Below, in pieces: positions 49,866-58,455 of a stretch of DNA of 64,000 nucleotides. Under the pieces are notes generated by a model. That model was not told the DNA's origin. It made no database searches and saw only the letters and a list, made by a program, of their open reading frames with translations. Made by a program: the position numbers and the translations under genes. Each line of letters opens with the position of its first letter. Positions within the stretch are counted from its first letter, which is position 1. Source of the DNA: Pseudomonas sp. GOM6 (GTDB lineage Bacteria; Pseudomonadota; Gammaproteobacteria; Pseudomonadales; Pseudomonadaceae); the NCBI RefSeq assembly GCF_029537485.1, contig NZ_JARPUS010000002.1, positions 310,001 to 374,000 of the forward strand, read 5' to 3'.

Positions 49866-50258
49866 TCAGGCCATGGCCTGGCGATTGGCGCTTTCCTGTA
49901 GCTCTACCGCCTGGACGAAAAGTTCTTCGACGATCAACGACTGCGTGGGGACTGCCGAGCGCAGGCGTACCTGCATGTCCTCAATCTTGCCTTTCATCGG
50001 CAAGCGGGCGATGCCCGAAAGCATGACTTTGTTATGGCTGTTGACCTTGCCGTGATCGACGGCCACGTCACGCACCTGATTGCCGTCGCGATAACGCACC
50101 ATCAGCGAAACCGGCAAGTTGGCCAGGCCTGGCAGATGCAGCCAGGTAGCCACGTTGTATTCCGCCACACGCCCCTCGTAGGGCGTTACGTTGCTGCGTG
50201 CGCTGTTGACGATGCTGGAGGGAACGGGACCGATCAGCTTGTCATTGGCTTGGGACAT
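49866..50258 (-). CDS. Conserved hypothetical protein
   Basis: The 130-residue product is not recognised. It begins SQANDKLIGPVPSSIVNSARSNVTPYEGRVAEYNVATWLHLP. It contains LMVRYRDGNQVRDVAVDHGKVNSHNKVMLSGIARLPMKGKIEDMQVRLR in parts and looks beta-rich, with no cysteine, signal peptide or membrane segment. It lies between the terminator at 49826 and the PilZ-like gene, which is 124 bases upstream on the same strand. I recall a similar unassigned protein at this place in P. aeruginosa. Confidence 0.75.
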   Translation of the reverse strand: MSQANDKLIGPVPSSIVNSARSNVTPYEGRVAEYNVATWLHLPGLANLPVSLMVRYRDGNQVRDVAVDHGKVNSHNKVMLSGIARLPMKGKIEDMQVRLRSAVPTQSLIVEELFVQAVELQESANRQAMA

Positions 50259-50382
50259 GGATGGGGCTCCGGCAGAACGTGTTGGTATAGGTATGGGGCG
50301 ATTATAGGCAGGTGAGGTGCACGCAAACTGTGCACTGCAGCGGAGTTAGTTGAGACTTTCTTCGCAGAACCTGGCGGTTTGT

Positions 50383-51792
50383 TCAGGCCAGACGCAGTGG
50401 GTGACGAACCACGCTGGGGGTGTCGAGATTGGCGGCAGGCAGAAGGATAACGGCCTGATTATTCACGTTGGCCAGCTGCAGCCAGAGGTTTTCTCCTTCA
50501 ACGAACTGCCCGCGCGGCAACCATAAGCCGTGATGCCAGCCGGCGCCCGGCTCGGGCGTGCTCTGCAGAACCCCCGGATGAGTCTGGGCGCTGGGAGCGC
50601 GGCGCAGCCAGACCGGTCTGGGCAGGCCCTTGAGGTAGCGCAGGCCAAGGTGTAACCCCTGTTGATTGAGATGACGCCAGCGCACCAGCGCCAGAGTCGG
50701 AGTACCACTGTGCGTCAGCACCAGTACCAGCTGGCCGACCGGCAGCTGGTTGCCCTGCTCGTTGGGACAGCGCAGGCGGGCGCCCCCAGGGCTTGCATCG
50801 AGCATCTGGGCTGTACTGCTCTGCGGGCGCTTTTCCAGCAGGTGGTCGTGAATAGCCGTCAGCCCGACAACCAGGCTGCAGTCTGCGCTGAAATCCGCAC
50901 GCGGATGGCGGCGCTGCTGGCGTCCGTGCCAGTGTTGGCGAACGCGCTCCAGCAGTTCGCGTTCGATGGCGCTCTGTAGTGGTGCCGGTTCGTGCAGTGC
51001 TACCAGCAGGGCGCCCAGCTCGAGGCGGCGCAGGTAATCTGCTGTACCTTTGATCGGGGCTTCGTAAGGCAGGCAGGGTAGCGATTGGCTCAGGTCGATC
51101 AACGGGCCATCACTATCATCATCTTCCTCCCAGGGCAGCAGGCGCGCGAGCTCTGCGAGTGGTGTAAGTGCACCAAACAGAGCGACGCATTCGCCGCTGG
51201 CCAGGTGGAAGGGGCTGCTCAGGGCAAGTAGCAACATTTGCTGGTACAGGCCACGCAAGGTGCTGGCAGGCGTTGGCTGGAAGGGGGCTGCGACATGCTC
51301 GTCCAGGCAGTCCTGGTGCTCGCCAATCCAGTACAGCAGGTGGCTGTCACTCCACAGCGACTCGCTGGGTTCCTGGTACAGCTGATAGTGACGTAACAGA
51401 CTCTGCGCCAGGAAATGCTCTGCCATGTACAGACACCAGGCCAGGTGTGGACGCGATGGCTGGCGTCCCTGAAGGATCTGCAGTAGCAGGCGCTTGAAGC
51501 CGCAGGCCAGCTCGTTGCACAAGTGGACAAAGCTGGCGGAGGGCAGCTTGCCGCTCAGCAGAGGGGCGCTGTAATGGCGGTATTCCTCGCAGAAGCTTTG
51601 CAGGGCACGCTGCCTTTCCAGTAAGGTCATGGCGCTGCGGTTGAGGCGGAAGAGCAGTTCGAGCAACTGCTGTAGGCCTTCCTCGACGGGCAATCGGCGC
51701 GCGCCACTCAGGCGTTCATTGAGGTCGCTGAGTGACGTGGCGTTCTCGTCGAGTATGTCCGGCACTTCAAGATGCAGGGCATCCAGCGTCAT
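50383..51792 (-). CDS. PilZ-like domain protein with N-terminal helical region
   Basis: The 469-residue protein has an Arg/Leu-rich N-terminal 280 residues with many helices (GLQQLLELLFRLNRSAMTLLERQRALQSF in part). A C-terminal domain has the PilZ c-di-GMP signature: R294-x3-R298 in RRHPRADF, and D332-x-S-x2-G in DASPGGARL. VGQLVLVL and ALVRWRHL strands follow. The first half has no family I recognise. It is probably a cyclic-di-GMP receptor of unknown output. The start is ATG at 51792, only 30 bases from the divergent thioredoxin-like gene. Neither signal peptide nor membrane helix is seen. Confidence 0.8.
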   Translation of the reverse strand: MTLDALHLEVPDILDENATSLSDLNERLSGARRLPVEEGLQQLLELLFRLNRSAMTLLERQRALQSFCEEYRHYSAPLLSGKLPSASFVHLCNELACGFKRLLLQILQGRQPSRPHLAWCLYMAEHFLAQSLLRHYQLYQEPSESLWSDSHLLYWIGEHQDCLDEHVAAPFQPTPASTLRGLYQQMLLLALSSPFHLASGECVALFGALTPLAELARLLPWEEDDDSDGPLIDLSQSLPCLPYEAPIKGTADYLRRLELGALLVALHEPAPLQSAIERELLERVRQHWHGRQQRRHPRADFSADCSLVVGLTAIHDHLLEKRPQSSTAQMLDASPGGARLRCPNEQGNQLPVGQLVLVLTHSGTPTLALVRWRHLNQQGLHLGLRYLKGLPRPVWLRRAPSAQTHPGVLQSTPEPGAGWHHGLWLPRGQFVEGENLWLQLANVNNQAVILLPAANLDTPSVVRHPLRLA

Positions 51793-51822
51793 AACAACCC
51801 CGCGCGCACGAGGAGCGAATGC

Positions 51823-52290
51823 ATGGGACGGTCACTTCGGATGATGGTGGGTTGCATTGCCGCGCTTCTCCTGGCCGGCTGCGCCGAGGATTGGGGCCTC
51901 GATCAGCATGGACGAAAGGTAACGGCTGAGCAGCTGGATGGCCAGTGGTTGGTCATCAATTATTGGGCAGAATGGTGCAAGCCCTGCCGCACAGAAATTC
52001 CCGAGCTGAATCAGCTGAGTGAGCAGTTGAATGGCACTGGTGCGCAGGTGCTGGGTGTCAATTTCGACGCCCTGCAAGGTGGTGATCTGGCTCGGGCTGC
52101 CGATGCCTTTGCCATTCGCTTTACCGTGCTGGCAACAGACCCGGCTACACGTCTCGAACTGCCGCGCAACGACGTGTTGCCGGTGACCTATATCATCGGT
52201 GCCGATGGCAGGTTGCGTGAGCGCCTGCTTGGCGAACAAACGGCGGCGGGCCTGCAGGCGCGCTTAGCCCATTGGCAATCTCGGGAGTAA
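51823..52290 (+). CDS. TlpA-like thioredoxin-fold lipoprotein
   Basis: The 155-residue product has a lipoprotein signal (RMMVGCIAALLLAGCAED, lipobox LAGC). A thioredoxin domain follows with INYWAEWCKPCRTEIPELNQL, active site WCKPC, and a cis-Pro in NDVLPVTYIIGADGRL. It probably acts in the periplasm on protein disulfides, as TlpA/ResA relatives do. The ATG at 51823 has AGGAGCGAATGC in front, a clear ribosome site. It precedes acylphosphatase by 5 bases. Confidence 0.92.
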   Translation: MGRSLRMMVGCIAALLLAGCAEDWGLDQHGRKVTAEQLDGQWLVINYWAEWCKPCRTEIPELNQLSEQLNGTGAQVLGVNFDALQGGDLARAADAFAIRFTVLATDPATRLELPRNDVLPVTYIIGADGRLRERLLGEQTAAGLQARLAHWQSRE

Positions 52291-52295
52291 GGATC

Positions 52296-52568
52296 ATGCG
52301 TATCTGTCTGCACGGTTTCGTCAGCGGCAAGGTGCAGGGTGTGCATTTTCGTCAGCACACCCAGGAAGAGGCAGAGCGGCTGGATCTCGATGGCTGGGTG
52401 CGCAACCTGGCTGACGGCCGTGTGGAAGTCCTGCTCGAAGGTGAGGAGCAGGCCGTGCGTGAGCTGACGGCCTGGCTGGAGCATGGTCCGGAGCGGGCTG
52501 AGGTCAGCGGCCTGGCTCTGGAGGAGCAGCCGCTGCAGGGGATCGCGGGTTTTCTGGTCCGGCGCTGA
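52296..52568 (+). CDS. acyP: Acylphosphatase
   Basis: This 90-residue enzyme hydrolyses acyl phosphates such as acetyl phosphate and carbamoyl phosphate. It has the signature GFVSGKVQGVHFRQHTQEEAERLDLDGWVRNLADGRVEV in parts, with the catalytic Arg in GVHFRQHT and Asn in GWVRNLADG. It ends FLVRR like most members. It follows the thioredoxin-like gene closely (5 bases) and abuts the convergent lipoprotein gene. Hydrolysing acetyl phosphate would oppose AckA-Pta, but the two are far apart here. Confidence 0.95.
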   Translation: MRICLHGFVSGKVQGVHFRQHTQEEAERLDLDGWVRNLADGRVEVLLEGEEQAVRELTAWLEHGPERAEVSGLALEEQPLQGIAGFLVRR

Positions 52569-53519
52569 TCAGTCCTCGCCAGGGTCTGCCGCCAGGCGAC
52601 CAGCATCCTTGAGCAGGGCGTGGAGAAATTCCTGCTGCAACTCTGGGTCGTTACGAGTCAGTTCGATCAGGCTCTGCTCCAGTTCGCTGGCTTCCTCCTC
52701 CAGGCCTAGGTCGGATAGACGCTTGACTCGATGAACCCAGTGCGACACTTCGTCTTCTTCGAGGTCGTCGTAGATCAATGCATGCGCTTCGCGCAGTTTG
52801 CCGCGCAGGTCACGGCTGACCAGCAGGGTGGCATCGGCGCTGGTCCCATCCTGTGGGTCTTCGACACTGAGTAGCAATGTGCCGATCTGACTGGCGTCGT
52901 GGTCGGCGAAGGGGCCGTCGAGCAGGTTCAGGCGCAGCATGCCGGCGCGGTCGGTGCTCAGTTCATGGGTTTCCTTGCCGGCCTTGACCAGCACGGGGCG
53001 TTCAGCCCAGGGCAGGCTCGAATACTCGGTTCGCTTGTCCTGCTGAACCTCGTCGATCTTGGCCAGGTTCTGTTCCGAGCGACCATTGGACTCGACGTTC
53101 ATCGCTGGGTTGAGGCCGGCGAAACCATAGTTGATCCAGTCCTTGGTCACGCTGTCCGGCAGGCGGCCGAGCATCACCACGTTGACGATGTTGGCACCAA
53201 TCCCGGCCACGACCGCCACGGCACCCAACGGTACTTCGTACAGCTCGCGCCAGGGCTGGTAAGGCGTGTAGCGGTCGTAACGGCGGGTGACTTCGAAGGC
53301 GGTGACCTCGAAGGTCTTCTGCTCGTGGATGCGCACGCGGCGCTGCGGCAAGGCCAGTACGCGAGGCTCGCCAACATCAATCTGCAGGCTGTGAGCGAGC
53401 AAGCGCCGTTCAAGGCGCTCCTCGTGCTCACTGCGTTGCGGTAGCTGGTTGGCGCAGCCGCCGAGCATCAGGGCGCCGAGCAGGGCGGCGCCAATTCGAA
53501 GGGTGTTTCGCTGGTACAT
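52569..53519 (-). CDS. Conserved outer-membrane-type lipoprotein, unknown function
   Basis: The 316-residue product has a lipoprotein signal (RIGAALLGALMLGGCANQ, lipobox LGGC). After it come a basic stretch (RSEHEERLERRLLAH), a beta-rich middle with YTPYQPWRELYEVPLGAVAVVAGIGANIVNVVMLG, which includes a hydrophobic segment, and an acidic, coiled-coil-prone tail (YDDLEEDEVSHWVHRVKRLSDLGLEEEASELEQSLIEL in part). No family is recognised. Its stop abuts the acylphosphatase stop at 52568. It lies 20 bases downstream of proS on the same strand, so the two may share a transcript. Confidence 0.82.
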   Translation of the reverse strand: MYQRNTLRIGAALLGALMLGGCANQLPQRSEHEERLERRLLAHSLQIDVGEPRVLALPQRRVRIHEQKTFEVTAFEVTRRYDRYTPYQPWRELYEVPLGAVAVVAGIGANIVNVVMLGRLPDSVTKDWINYGFAGLNPAMNVESNGRSEQNLAKIDEVQQDKRTEYSSLPWAERPVLVKAGKETHELSTDRAGMLRLNLLDGPFADHDASQIGTLLLSVEDPQDGTSADATLLVSRDLRGKLREAHALIYDDLEEDEVSHWVHRVKRLSDLGLEEEASELEQSLIELTRNDPELQQEFLHALLKDAGRLAADPGED

Positions 53520-53539
53520 GTGGGTTACTGGGTCTGAGG

Positions 53540-55255
53540 TCAGCGGGCGATGCGCTCGGCAAGGAAAGTCAGGATGTCGGCTGCCGAAACCTGCTGGCTA
53601 TCGCTTTCGCGGCGGTTTTTGTATTCCAGGTTGCCATCGGCCAGGCCGCGCTCGCTGACGACCAGGCGGTGCGGAATACCTATCAGCTCCATGTCGGCGA
53701 ACTTCACACCTGGGCTGGTCTTCTTGTCGCGATCATCCAGCAGCACTTCGTAACCGGCGGCGGTCAATTCGGCGTAGAGCTTGTCGGTGGCTTCGCGCAC
53801 GGCTTCGTTTTCGTACTTCATCGGCACGATGGCGATTTGGAACGGCGCCAGGGCGTCGGTCCAGAGGATGCCGCGCTCGTCCCAGTTCTGCTCGATGGCT
53901 GCGGCGACCACGCGGGAGACGCCGATGCCGTAGCAACCCATGATCAGGGTGACTGGTTTGCCGCTCTCGCCGAGTACCTTGCAGCCCATGGCTTCGCTGT
54001 ATTTGGTCCCGAGCTGGAAGATATGGCCGACTTCGATACCGCGCTTGATCACCAGGGAACCCTTGCCGTCCGGGCTGGGGTCGCCCTCGACCACATTGCG
54101 CAGGTCGGCAACGGCAGGCAGCGGCAGGTCGCGCTCCCAGTTGAGGCCGAAGTAGTGTTTGCCGTCGATGTTGGCGCCGGCGCCGAAGTCGCTCATCAGG
54201 GCGACGCTACGGTCGATCACGCAAGTGATCGGCAGGTTCAGCGGGCCAAGCGAGCCAGGGCTGGCACCGATTGCGGCACGGATTTCGGCTTCGGAGGCAA
54301 ATACCAGCGGGCTGGCGACCAGTTCGTGATTGGCGGCCTTGATTTCGTTGAGTTCGTGGTCGCCGCGCACGATCAGTGCAACCAGCTTGCCTTCCTCGGC
54401 TGCATGCACGACCAGGGTTTTGACGGTTTTCTCGATAGCCAGGTCGAACTGGTTGACCAGCTCTTCGATGGTCTTGGCGTCCGGCGTATCGACCAGGCGC
54501 AGCTCTTCAGTGGCGGCGCCACGTTCTTTTTCGCGCGGGATGGCCTCGGCCTTTTCGATGTTGGCGGCGTAGTCGGAGCTGTCGCTGAAGGCGATATCGT
54601 CTTCGCCGGACTCGGCCAGTACATGGAATTCGTGGGAGCCAGTGCCGCCGATGGAGCCGGTATCGGCCTGCACCGGGCGGAAGTTCAGGCCCAGGCGGGT
54701 GAACACGTTGCAGTAGGCCTGGTGCATGCGGTCATAGGTTTCCTGCAGCGAGGCCTGGTCGATGTGGAAGGAGTAGGCGTCCTTCATCAGGAATTCACGG
54801 CCACGCATCAGGCCAAAGCGCGGACGGATTTCGTCGCGGAACTTGGTCTGGATCTGATACATGTTGATCGGCAGCTGCTTGTAGCTGTTCAGCTCGTTGC
54901 GGGCCAGATCAGTGATGACTTCTTCATGGGTCGGGCCGAGGCAGAAGGCGCGGTCATGACGGTCCTTGATGCGCAGCAGTTCGGGGCCGTATTGCTCCCA
55001 GCGGCCGGACTCCTGCCACAGTTCGGCAGGCTGCACGACCGGCATCATCACTTCCAGGGCGCCGGCGGCGTTCATTTCCTCACGTACCACGGCTTCGGCC
55101 TTGCGCAATACGCGCAGCCCCATTGGCATCCAGTTGTACAGGCCCGAGGCCAGTTTGCGGATCATGCCGGCACGCAGCATCAGCTGATGGCTGATCACCA
55201 CCGCGTCGGAGGGAGTTTCCTTGAGGGTCGAGAGCAGGTACTGACTGGTACGCAT
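53540..55255 (-). CDS. proS: Prolyl-tRNA synthetase
   Basis: ProRS charges tRNA-Pro. The 571-residue protein is the long prokaryotic form with an editing insertion domain. It begins [34 protein letters not shown] and has class II motif 2 ([31 protein letters not shown] in part) and motif 3 ([24 protein letters not shown]). The INS editing domain lies near residues 225-405. The ATG at 55255 matches the family N-terminus; a few upstream codons are open but unconserved. It precedes the unknown lipoprotein and is divergent from a thioesterase gene. Confidence 0.97.
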   Translation of the reverse strand: MRTSQYLLSTLKETPSDAVVISHQLMLRAGMIRKLASGLYNWMPMGLRVLRKAEAVVREEMNAAGALEVMMPVVQPAELWQESGRWEQYGPELLRIKDRHDRAFCLGPTHEEVITDLARNELNSYKQLPINMYQIQTKFRDEIRPRFGLMRGREFLMKDAYSFHIDQASLQETYDRMHQAYCNVFTRLGLNFRPVQADTGSIGGTGSHEFHVLAESGEDDIAFSDSSDYAANIEKAEAIPREKERGAATEELRLVDTPDAKTIEELVNQFDLAIEKTVKTLVVHAAEEGKLVALIVRGDHELNEIKAANHELVASPLVFASEAEIRAAIGASPGSLGPLNLPITCVIDRSVALMSDFGAGANIDGKHYFGLNWERDLPLPAVADLRNVVEGDPSPDGKGSLVIKRGIEVGHIFQLGTKYSEAMGCKVLGESGKPVTLIMGCYGIGVSRVVAAAIEQNWDERGILWTDALAPFQIAIVPMKYENEAVREATDKLYAELTAAGYEVLLDDRDKKTSPGVKFADMELIGIPHRLVVSERGLADGNLEYKNRRESDSQQVSAADILTFLAERIAR

Positions 55256-55346
55256 GTTTGGCCGTTCTGTCGGTTGCGAGGGCAAATAATGACTCGGCAT
55301 TGTACGGGGCAAGCTAGGTGGCGTACAGGATGGAGCGGAAGTGAAT

Positions 55347-55763
55347 ATGGCGGAGCTGACAGCTGACCAGGTTCAGGCATTGATTCGTGCCGGCGTGCCC
55401 ATGGCGGAAGACATCGACCTGAGAATCGATCATCTGGATGCCGATAAGGCGGTGGCCAGAGTGCCATTTCACGGCAAGCTGGTGAGGCCGGGGGGCACTG
55501 TTTCAGGGCCGACCATCATGTCGCTGGCCGATGCGGCCATGTATGCGGTGGTGCTGGGGCGTTTGGGTAGGGTGGAGATGGCGGTGACGGCCAACCTGAA
55601 TATCAACTTTCTGGCCAAGCCCAAGCCTGTCGATTTGGTTGCCGAGGCGCGAATCTTGCGCCTTTCGCGGCGTCAAGCGGTGTGTGAGGTGCAGCTTTAT
55701 TCACAAGGAGGGGAGGGGGAGTTAGTGGCGCATGTCACGGGGACCTACGCGTTGCCTCTTTGA
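55347..55763 (+). CDS. PaaI-type hotdog thioesterase
   Basis: The 138-residue product has a hotdog-fold core. [45 protein letters not shown] contains the conserved GGxVxGP and the catalytic Asp in LADAAMYA, and the later strand is [34 protein letters not shown] in part. PaaI-type enzymes cleave phenylacetyl-CoA or other acyl-CoAs; the substrate is unknown here. A GTG at 55341 is open and in phase two codons upstream; I prefer the ATG at 55347 with GGAG about 11 bases away. The gene ends at a strong bidirectional terminator. Confidence 0.88.
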   Translation: MAELTADQVQALIRAGVPMAEDIDLRIDHLDADKAVARVPFHGKLVRPGGTVSGPTIMSLADAAMYAVVLGRLGRVEMAVTANLNINFLAKPKPVDLVAEARILRLSRRQAVCEVQLYSQGGEGELVAHVTGTYALPL

Positions 55764-55779
55764 GTTTCTTCGGCGGATA

Positions 55780-55811
55780 AAAAAGAACCCGGCCTAGGCC
55801 GGGTTCTTTTT
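55780..55811. terminator. Bidirectional terminator between thioesterase and porin genes
   Basis: AAAAAGAACCCGGCC (55780-55794) and GGCCGGGTTCTTTTT (55797-55811) are perfect 15-base arms with a two-base centre. They end both convergent genes. Confidence 0.95.
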
Positions 55812-55833
55812 GTCATGAGACCGCGGAGCGCTA

Positions 55834-57102
55834 TTACAGGATGCTCAGCGGGTACTCAATGATCACGCGAACTTCGTCGCTCGACGGTGCGCCGTAATAA
55901 ACGCCATCGCTGCTGCGGTAGGTTGCCTGGCGGACACGCACGTTCAGATCTTTGGCGGCGCCTTCTTGAACGGTGTAGCCGATCTGGACGTTGCGCTCCC
56001 ACTCTTTGCCGTCGTCAGTAGTTGCGGTTTTGGCATCGGAGCCGCTGACGTAGCGGGTCATGAAGGCCAGGCCAGGTACACCAAACTCGGTAAAGTCGAG
56101 GTCATAGCGTACTTGCCAGGACTTCTCGTCTTCGGCGTTGAAGTCGGAGCGCTGGATGGAGTTGGCCAGCCAGACTGTGCCGCCGCCGTCCACGCCGTAG
56201 TCATAACCGGTACCATCAAAGCCGCCAATGGACTTCTGGTAGGCTGCAGTGAATGTGTGAGCGCCGATGTTGTAGGCGGCTGCGAGACTCCAGATGGTGT
56301 TGTCTTCGTCGCTACCGGTATCGGTGTACTCTTTATCGTAATCGGTCTGATAAATATTAAAGTCGAAGTTCAGCGATTGGTTGTCGCTGATGCCGTAGGT
56401 GTAATTGAGGTTGCCGTAGTACTTCTCGAAGGAGTCTTCCACGTCCGAGTAGTACAGAGAAGCGGACAGGTTGTCAGTGAAGCTGTAGGAGCCGCCGAAT
56501 ACGTCAGCGCCTTTCAGGCCCAGGCTATCGTGATAGGTTTGGTCTTGGGCGTTGATGGCGGTGAAGTGACCAGCATTAAGCTCTAGACCTTCGATTTCGC
56601 TGCTGGTCACCATGAAGCCTTCAGCAACTTCTGGCAGCAGGCGGCTATCATCGGTGCTCAGTACAGGCAAGGCAGTGAACTGGTCGCCATACTTGAGGAC
56701 AGTGTTGGAAACGCGCAGTTTGACCGCGCCGCCAGCCTCGGAGTAATCGTCCTGAGAGCGGCCGTCACTGCCGGTGGGGAATAGACCGGAGCCGCTACGA
56801 CCTTTGCCGCTATCCAGTTTCAGGCCCAGCAGGCCGATAGCGTCAACGCCAAAACCTACAGTGCCCTCGGTGAATCCCGACTCGAAGGTGGTGATGAACC
56901 CTTGGCCCCACTCTTGAGGATCATCGTCACGGTCTGGGCCGGCGTTGCGGAAGTCGCGGTAGAAGTACAGATTGCGGCTCAGAACATTGAGGCTGCTGTC
57001 CTCAACGAAGCCGTTAGACTCGGACTGCGCGCTGGCGGAAGCCAGTTGGGTGGTTGCGGCGGTCACGGCGAGAGCCAGTGCGCTCCACTTCATCACTTGC
57101 AT
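55834..57102 (-). CDS. oprD: OprD family outer-membrane porin
   Basis: The 422-residue product has a signal peptide (MQVMKWSALALAVTAATTQLASASAQ) and an N-terminal GFVEDSSLNVLSRNLYFYRDFRN typical of the 18-strand OprD barrel. SEAGGAVKLRVSNTVLKYGDQ and the closing RVIIEYPLSIL are also family features. Substrate-specific porins of this family take up amino acids or aromatic acids. By position and ending it is likely the OprD locus of P. aeruginosa, but the loops differ and the acquired specificity is unknown. AGGAGC lies 6 bases before the ATG. A long, A/T-richer gap lies upstream. Confidence 0.93.
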   Translation of the reverse strand: MQVMKWSALALAVTAATTQLASASAQSESNGFVEDSSLNVLSRNLYFYRDFRNAGPDRDDDPQEWGQGFITTFESGFTEGTVGFGVDAIGLLGLKLDSGKGRSGSGLFPTGSDGRSQDDYSEAGGAVKLRVSNTVLKYGDQFTALPVLSTDDSRLLPEVAEGFMVTSSEIEGLELNAGHFTAINAQDQTYHDSLGLKGADVFGGSYSFTDNLSASLYYSDVEDSFEKYYGNLNYTYGISDNQSLNFDFNIYQTDYDKEYTDTGSDEDNTIWSLAAAYNIGAHTFTAAYQKSIGGFDGTGYDYGVDGGGTVWLANSIQRSDFNAEDEKSWQVRYDLDFTEFGVPGLAFMTRYVSGSDAKTATTDDGKEWERNVQIGYTVQEGAAKDLNVRVRQATYRSSDGVYYGAPSSDEVRVIIEYPLSIL

Positions 57103-57780
57103 TGTGATTGCTCCTTTGGTTTAGAAGAGTTGTGCTGCCCACTATTTTGTTATATGGGCGGCTCTTTCTTTTTGTGTCGGCGCTAACTTATAGCACGGAG
57201 GTTTAAGTTGGCGACAGATATCATTGATTCCCTACGCTTTAGTTAGTGAGCTTGTCGCAAATTTGCATCTGCGATGTCGCCTTTATGTAGGTTTTTGCCG
57301 CTGCTTTCTCCGTGCGAGTCGCCTTGAAAAGGCTATCAATCCAAGCGCTTACAGCGTTAAGCGGTAATTCGCGCTGAACCGAAAGCCCCTGCGGCGCCGA
57401 CGGTGGCTGTTCCAAAGCAAGTTCCGTGCACAAGTTGCCTGAGTGATGAGAAAAATCCTCTGTGGCTGATTCCTCTGCGGCTGAGAGGCTTTTTCGGCAT
57501 TGTGTTGGGTGCGTTCTGGCGTGTGGGGTGGTGTCTTTGATTCGGGTTGGTACGATGGTGCGAGCGTGTCTGGCTGCGCGGTAACGCTTTTATCGGTGTG
57601 CTTGTTCGATTTGTGGGCGCGTATGCCACTTTTTTGCCCACTTATGGGGCGTTGGTTTTCTTGTTAGCGCCAGAATCGGCCGTGCATGCCTGTTTTTGGG
57701 GCTTGGTGGGTGAGCAGCTCATGTCTTCCCGCTATGCTGCGCGCTCGAAGAATCATGTGAGCTGAGCTGGAGGGGTTCGA
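57103..57780. other. Long A/T-richer intergenic region between porin and HIT genes
   Basis: This 678-base stretch has no supported gene. Three short frames in it lack ribosome sites or recognised sequence. It has lower GC than the surroundings and must hold the porin promoter. Near 57456-57485 is a tandem imperfect 15-base duplication (TCCTCTGYGGCTGAK), and the second copy with AGAGG (57484-57488) followed by CTTTTT makes a weak plus-strand terminator-like hairpin. It may mark a small RNA end; this is uncertain. Confidence 0.5.
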
Positions 57781-58206
57781 ATGTTCAGTCTTGATCCGCG
57801 TTTGCAGCAGGACACCCTGGTGCTAGGTGATTTTGCCTTGTGTCGTTTGTTGCTGATGAATGACTCCAGTTATCCCTGGCTCATTCTCGTGCCGCGCCGG
57901 GAGGCGGTTAGTGAGGTATTTCAGCTGGCTGCAGATGAGCAGCAGCTACTCTGGCGAGAGACTACGCTGCTGGCCGAGACGCTCAAGGATGCCTTCGTGG
58001 CTGACAAGTTGAATATTGCGACGCTGGGTAATGTGGTGAGTCAGTTGCATATGCATGTGGTGGTGCGCCATCGCGATGATGCTGCCTGGCCCGCTCCGGT
58101 CTGGGGGCGTCAGCCCGCAGTGCCTTATTCGCAAGAGCAGCTGAGAGCCATGCGTGAACGCTTGCGTCTGGCGTTGACGAGTGACTTTCAGTGGTTGGAG
58201 GTTTGA
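57781..58206 (+). CDS. HIT family protein
   Basis: The 141-residue product is a histidine-triad nucleotide hydrolase or transferase. The signature is [19 protein letters not shown], with HxHxV, and the N-terminal [27 protein letters not shown] is typical of the branch. The final His of the triad is replaced by Val in LHMHVV, followed by RHRDD, so catalysis may be altered. The ATG at 57781 has GGAGGGG seven bases upstream. It overlaps nothing; slyX starts one base after its stop. Confidence 0.88.
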   Translation: MFSLDPRLQQDTLVLGDFALCRLLLMNDSSYPWLILVPRREAVSEVFQLAADEQQLLWRETTLLAETLKDAFVADKLNIATLGNVVSQLHMHVVVRHRDDAAWPAPVWGRQPAVPYSQEQLRAMRERLRLALTSDFQWLEV

Positions 58207-58207
58207 T

Positions 58208-58414
58208 ATGGATCTGGAGCAGAGGGTCGTGGAGTTGGAAAGCCGGCTGGCGTTCCAGGACGACACCATTGCCGCGTTGAATGATGAGCTGGTGGAGCAG
58301 CAGCGGCTGATTGAGCGCATGCAGGTGCAGATGAAGGAATTGGCTCGGCGTTTGGAAGAGGGGGCTAATCAGTTCGGTTTGGCCGAAGGTGATGCGCCGC
58401 CACCGCACTACTGA
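58208..58414 (+). CDS. slyX: SlyX protein
   Basis: The 68-residue product begins [44 protein letters not shown] in parts, a parallel coiled coil with the repeating SlyX pattern, and ends PPPHY. The function is unknown. It starts one base after the HIT gene stop and is followed by a bidirectional terminator at 58421. Despite the name it is far from slyD here. Confidence 0.93.
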   Translation: MDLEQRVVELESRLAFQDDTIAALNDELVEQQRLIERMQVQMKELARRLEEGANQFGLAEGDAPPPHY

Positions 58415-58420
58415 ATATGA

Positions 58421-58444
58421 AGAAGCCCGCGTTTGCGGGCTTCT
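58421..58444. terminator. Bidirectional terminator after slyX
   Basis: AGAAGCCCGC pairs with GCGGGCTTCT around GTTT at 58421-58444. It ends slyX and the convergent cold-shock-domain gene, which finishes at 58456. Confidence 0.9.
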
Positions 58445-58455
58445 TTCATTTGGGT

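Noticed and set aside
53669..55366. A 565-residue open frame on the plus strand
   Set aside because: It is antisense to proS; ProRS motifs on the other strand are unmistakable.
57239..57765. Short frames on both strands in the porin-HIT gap
   Set aside because: They lack ribosome sites and any family match; one begins with TTG. Treated as noncoding.
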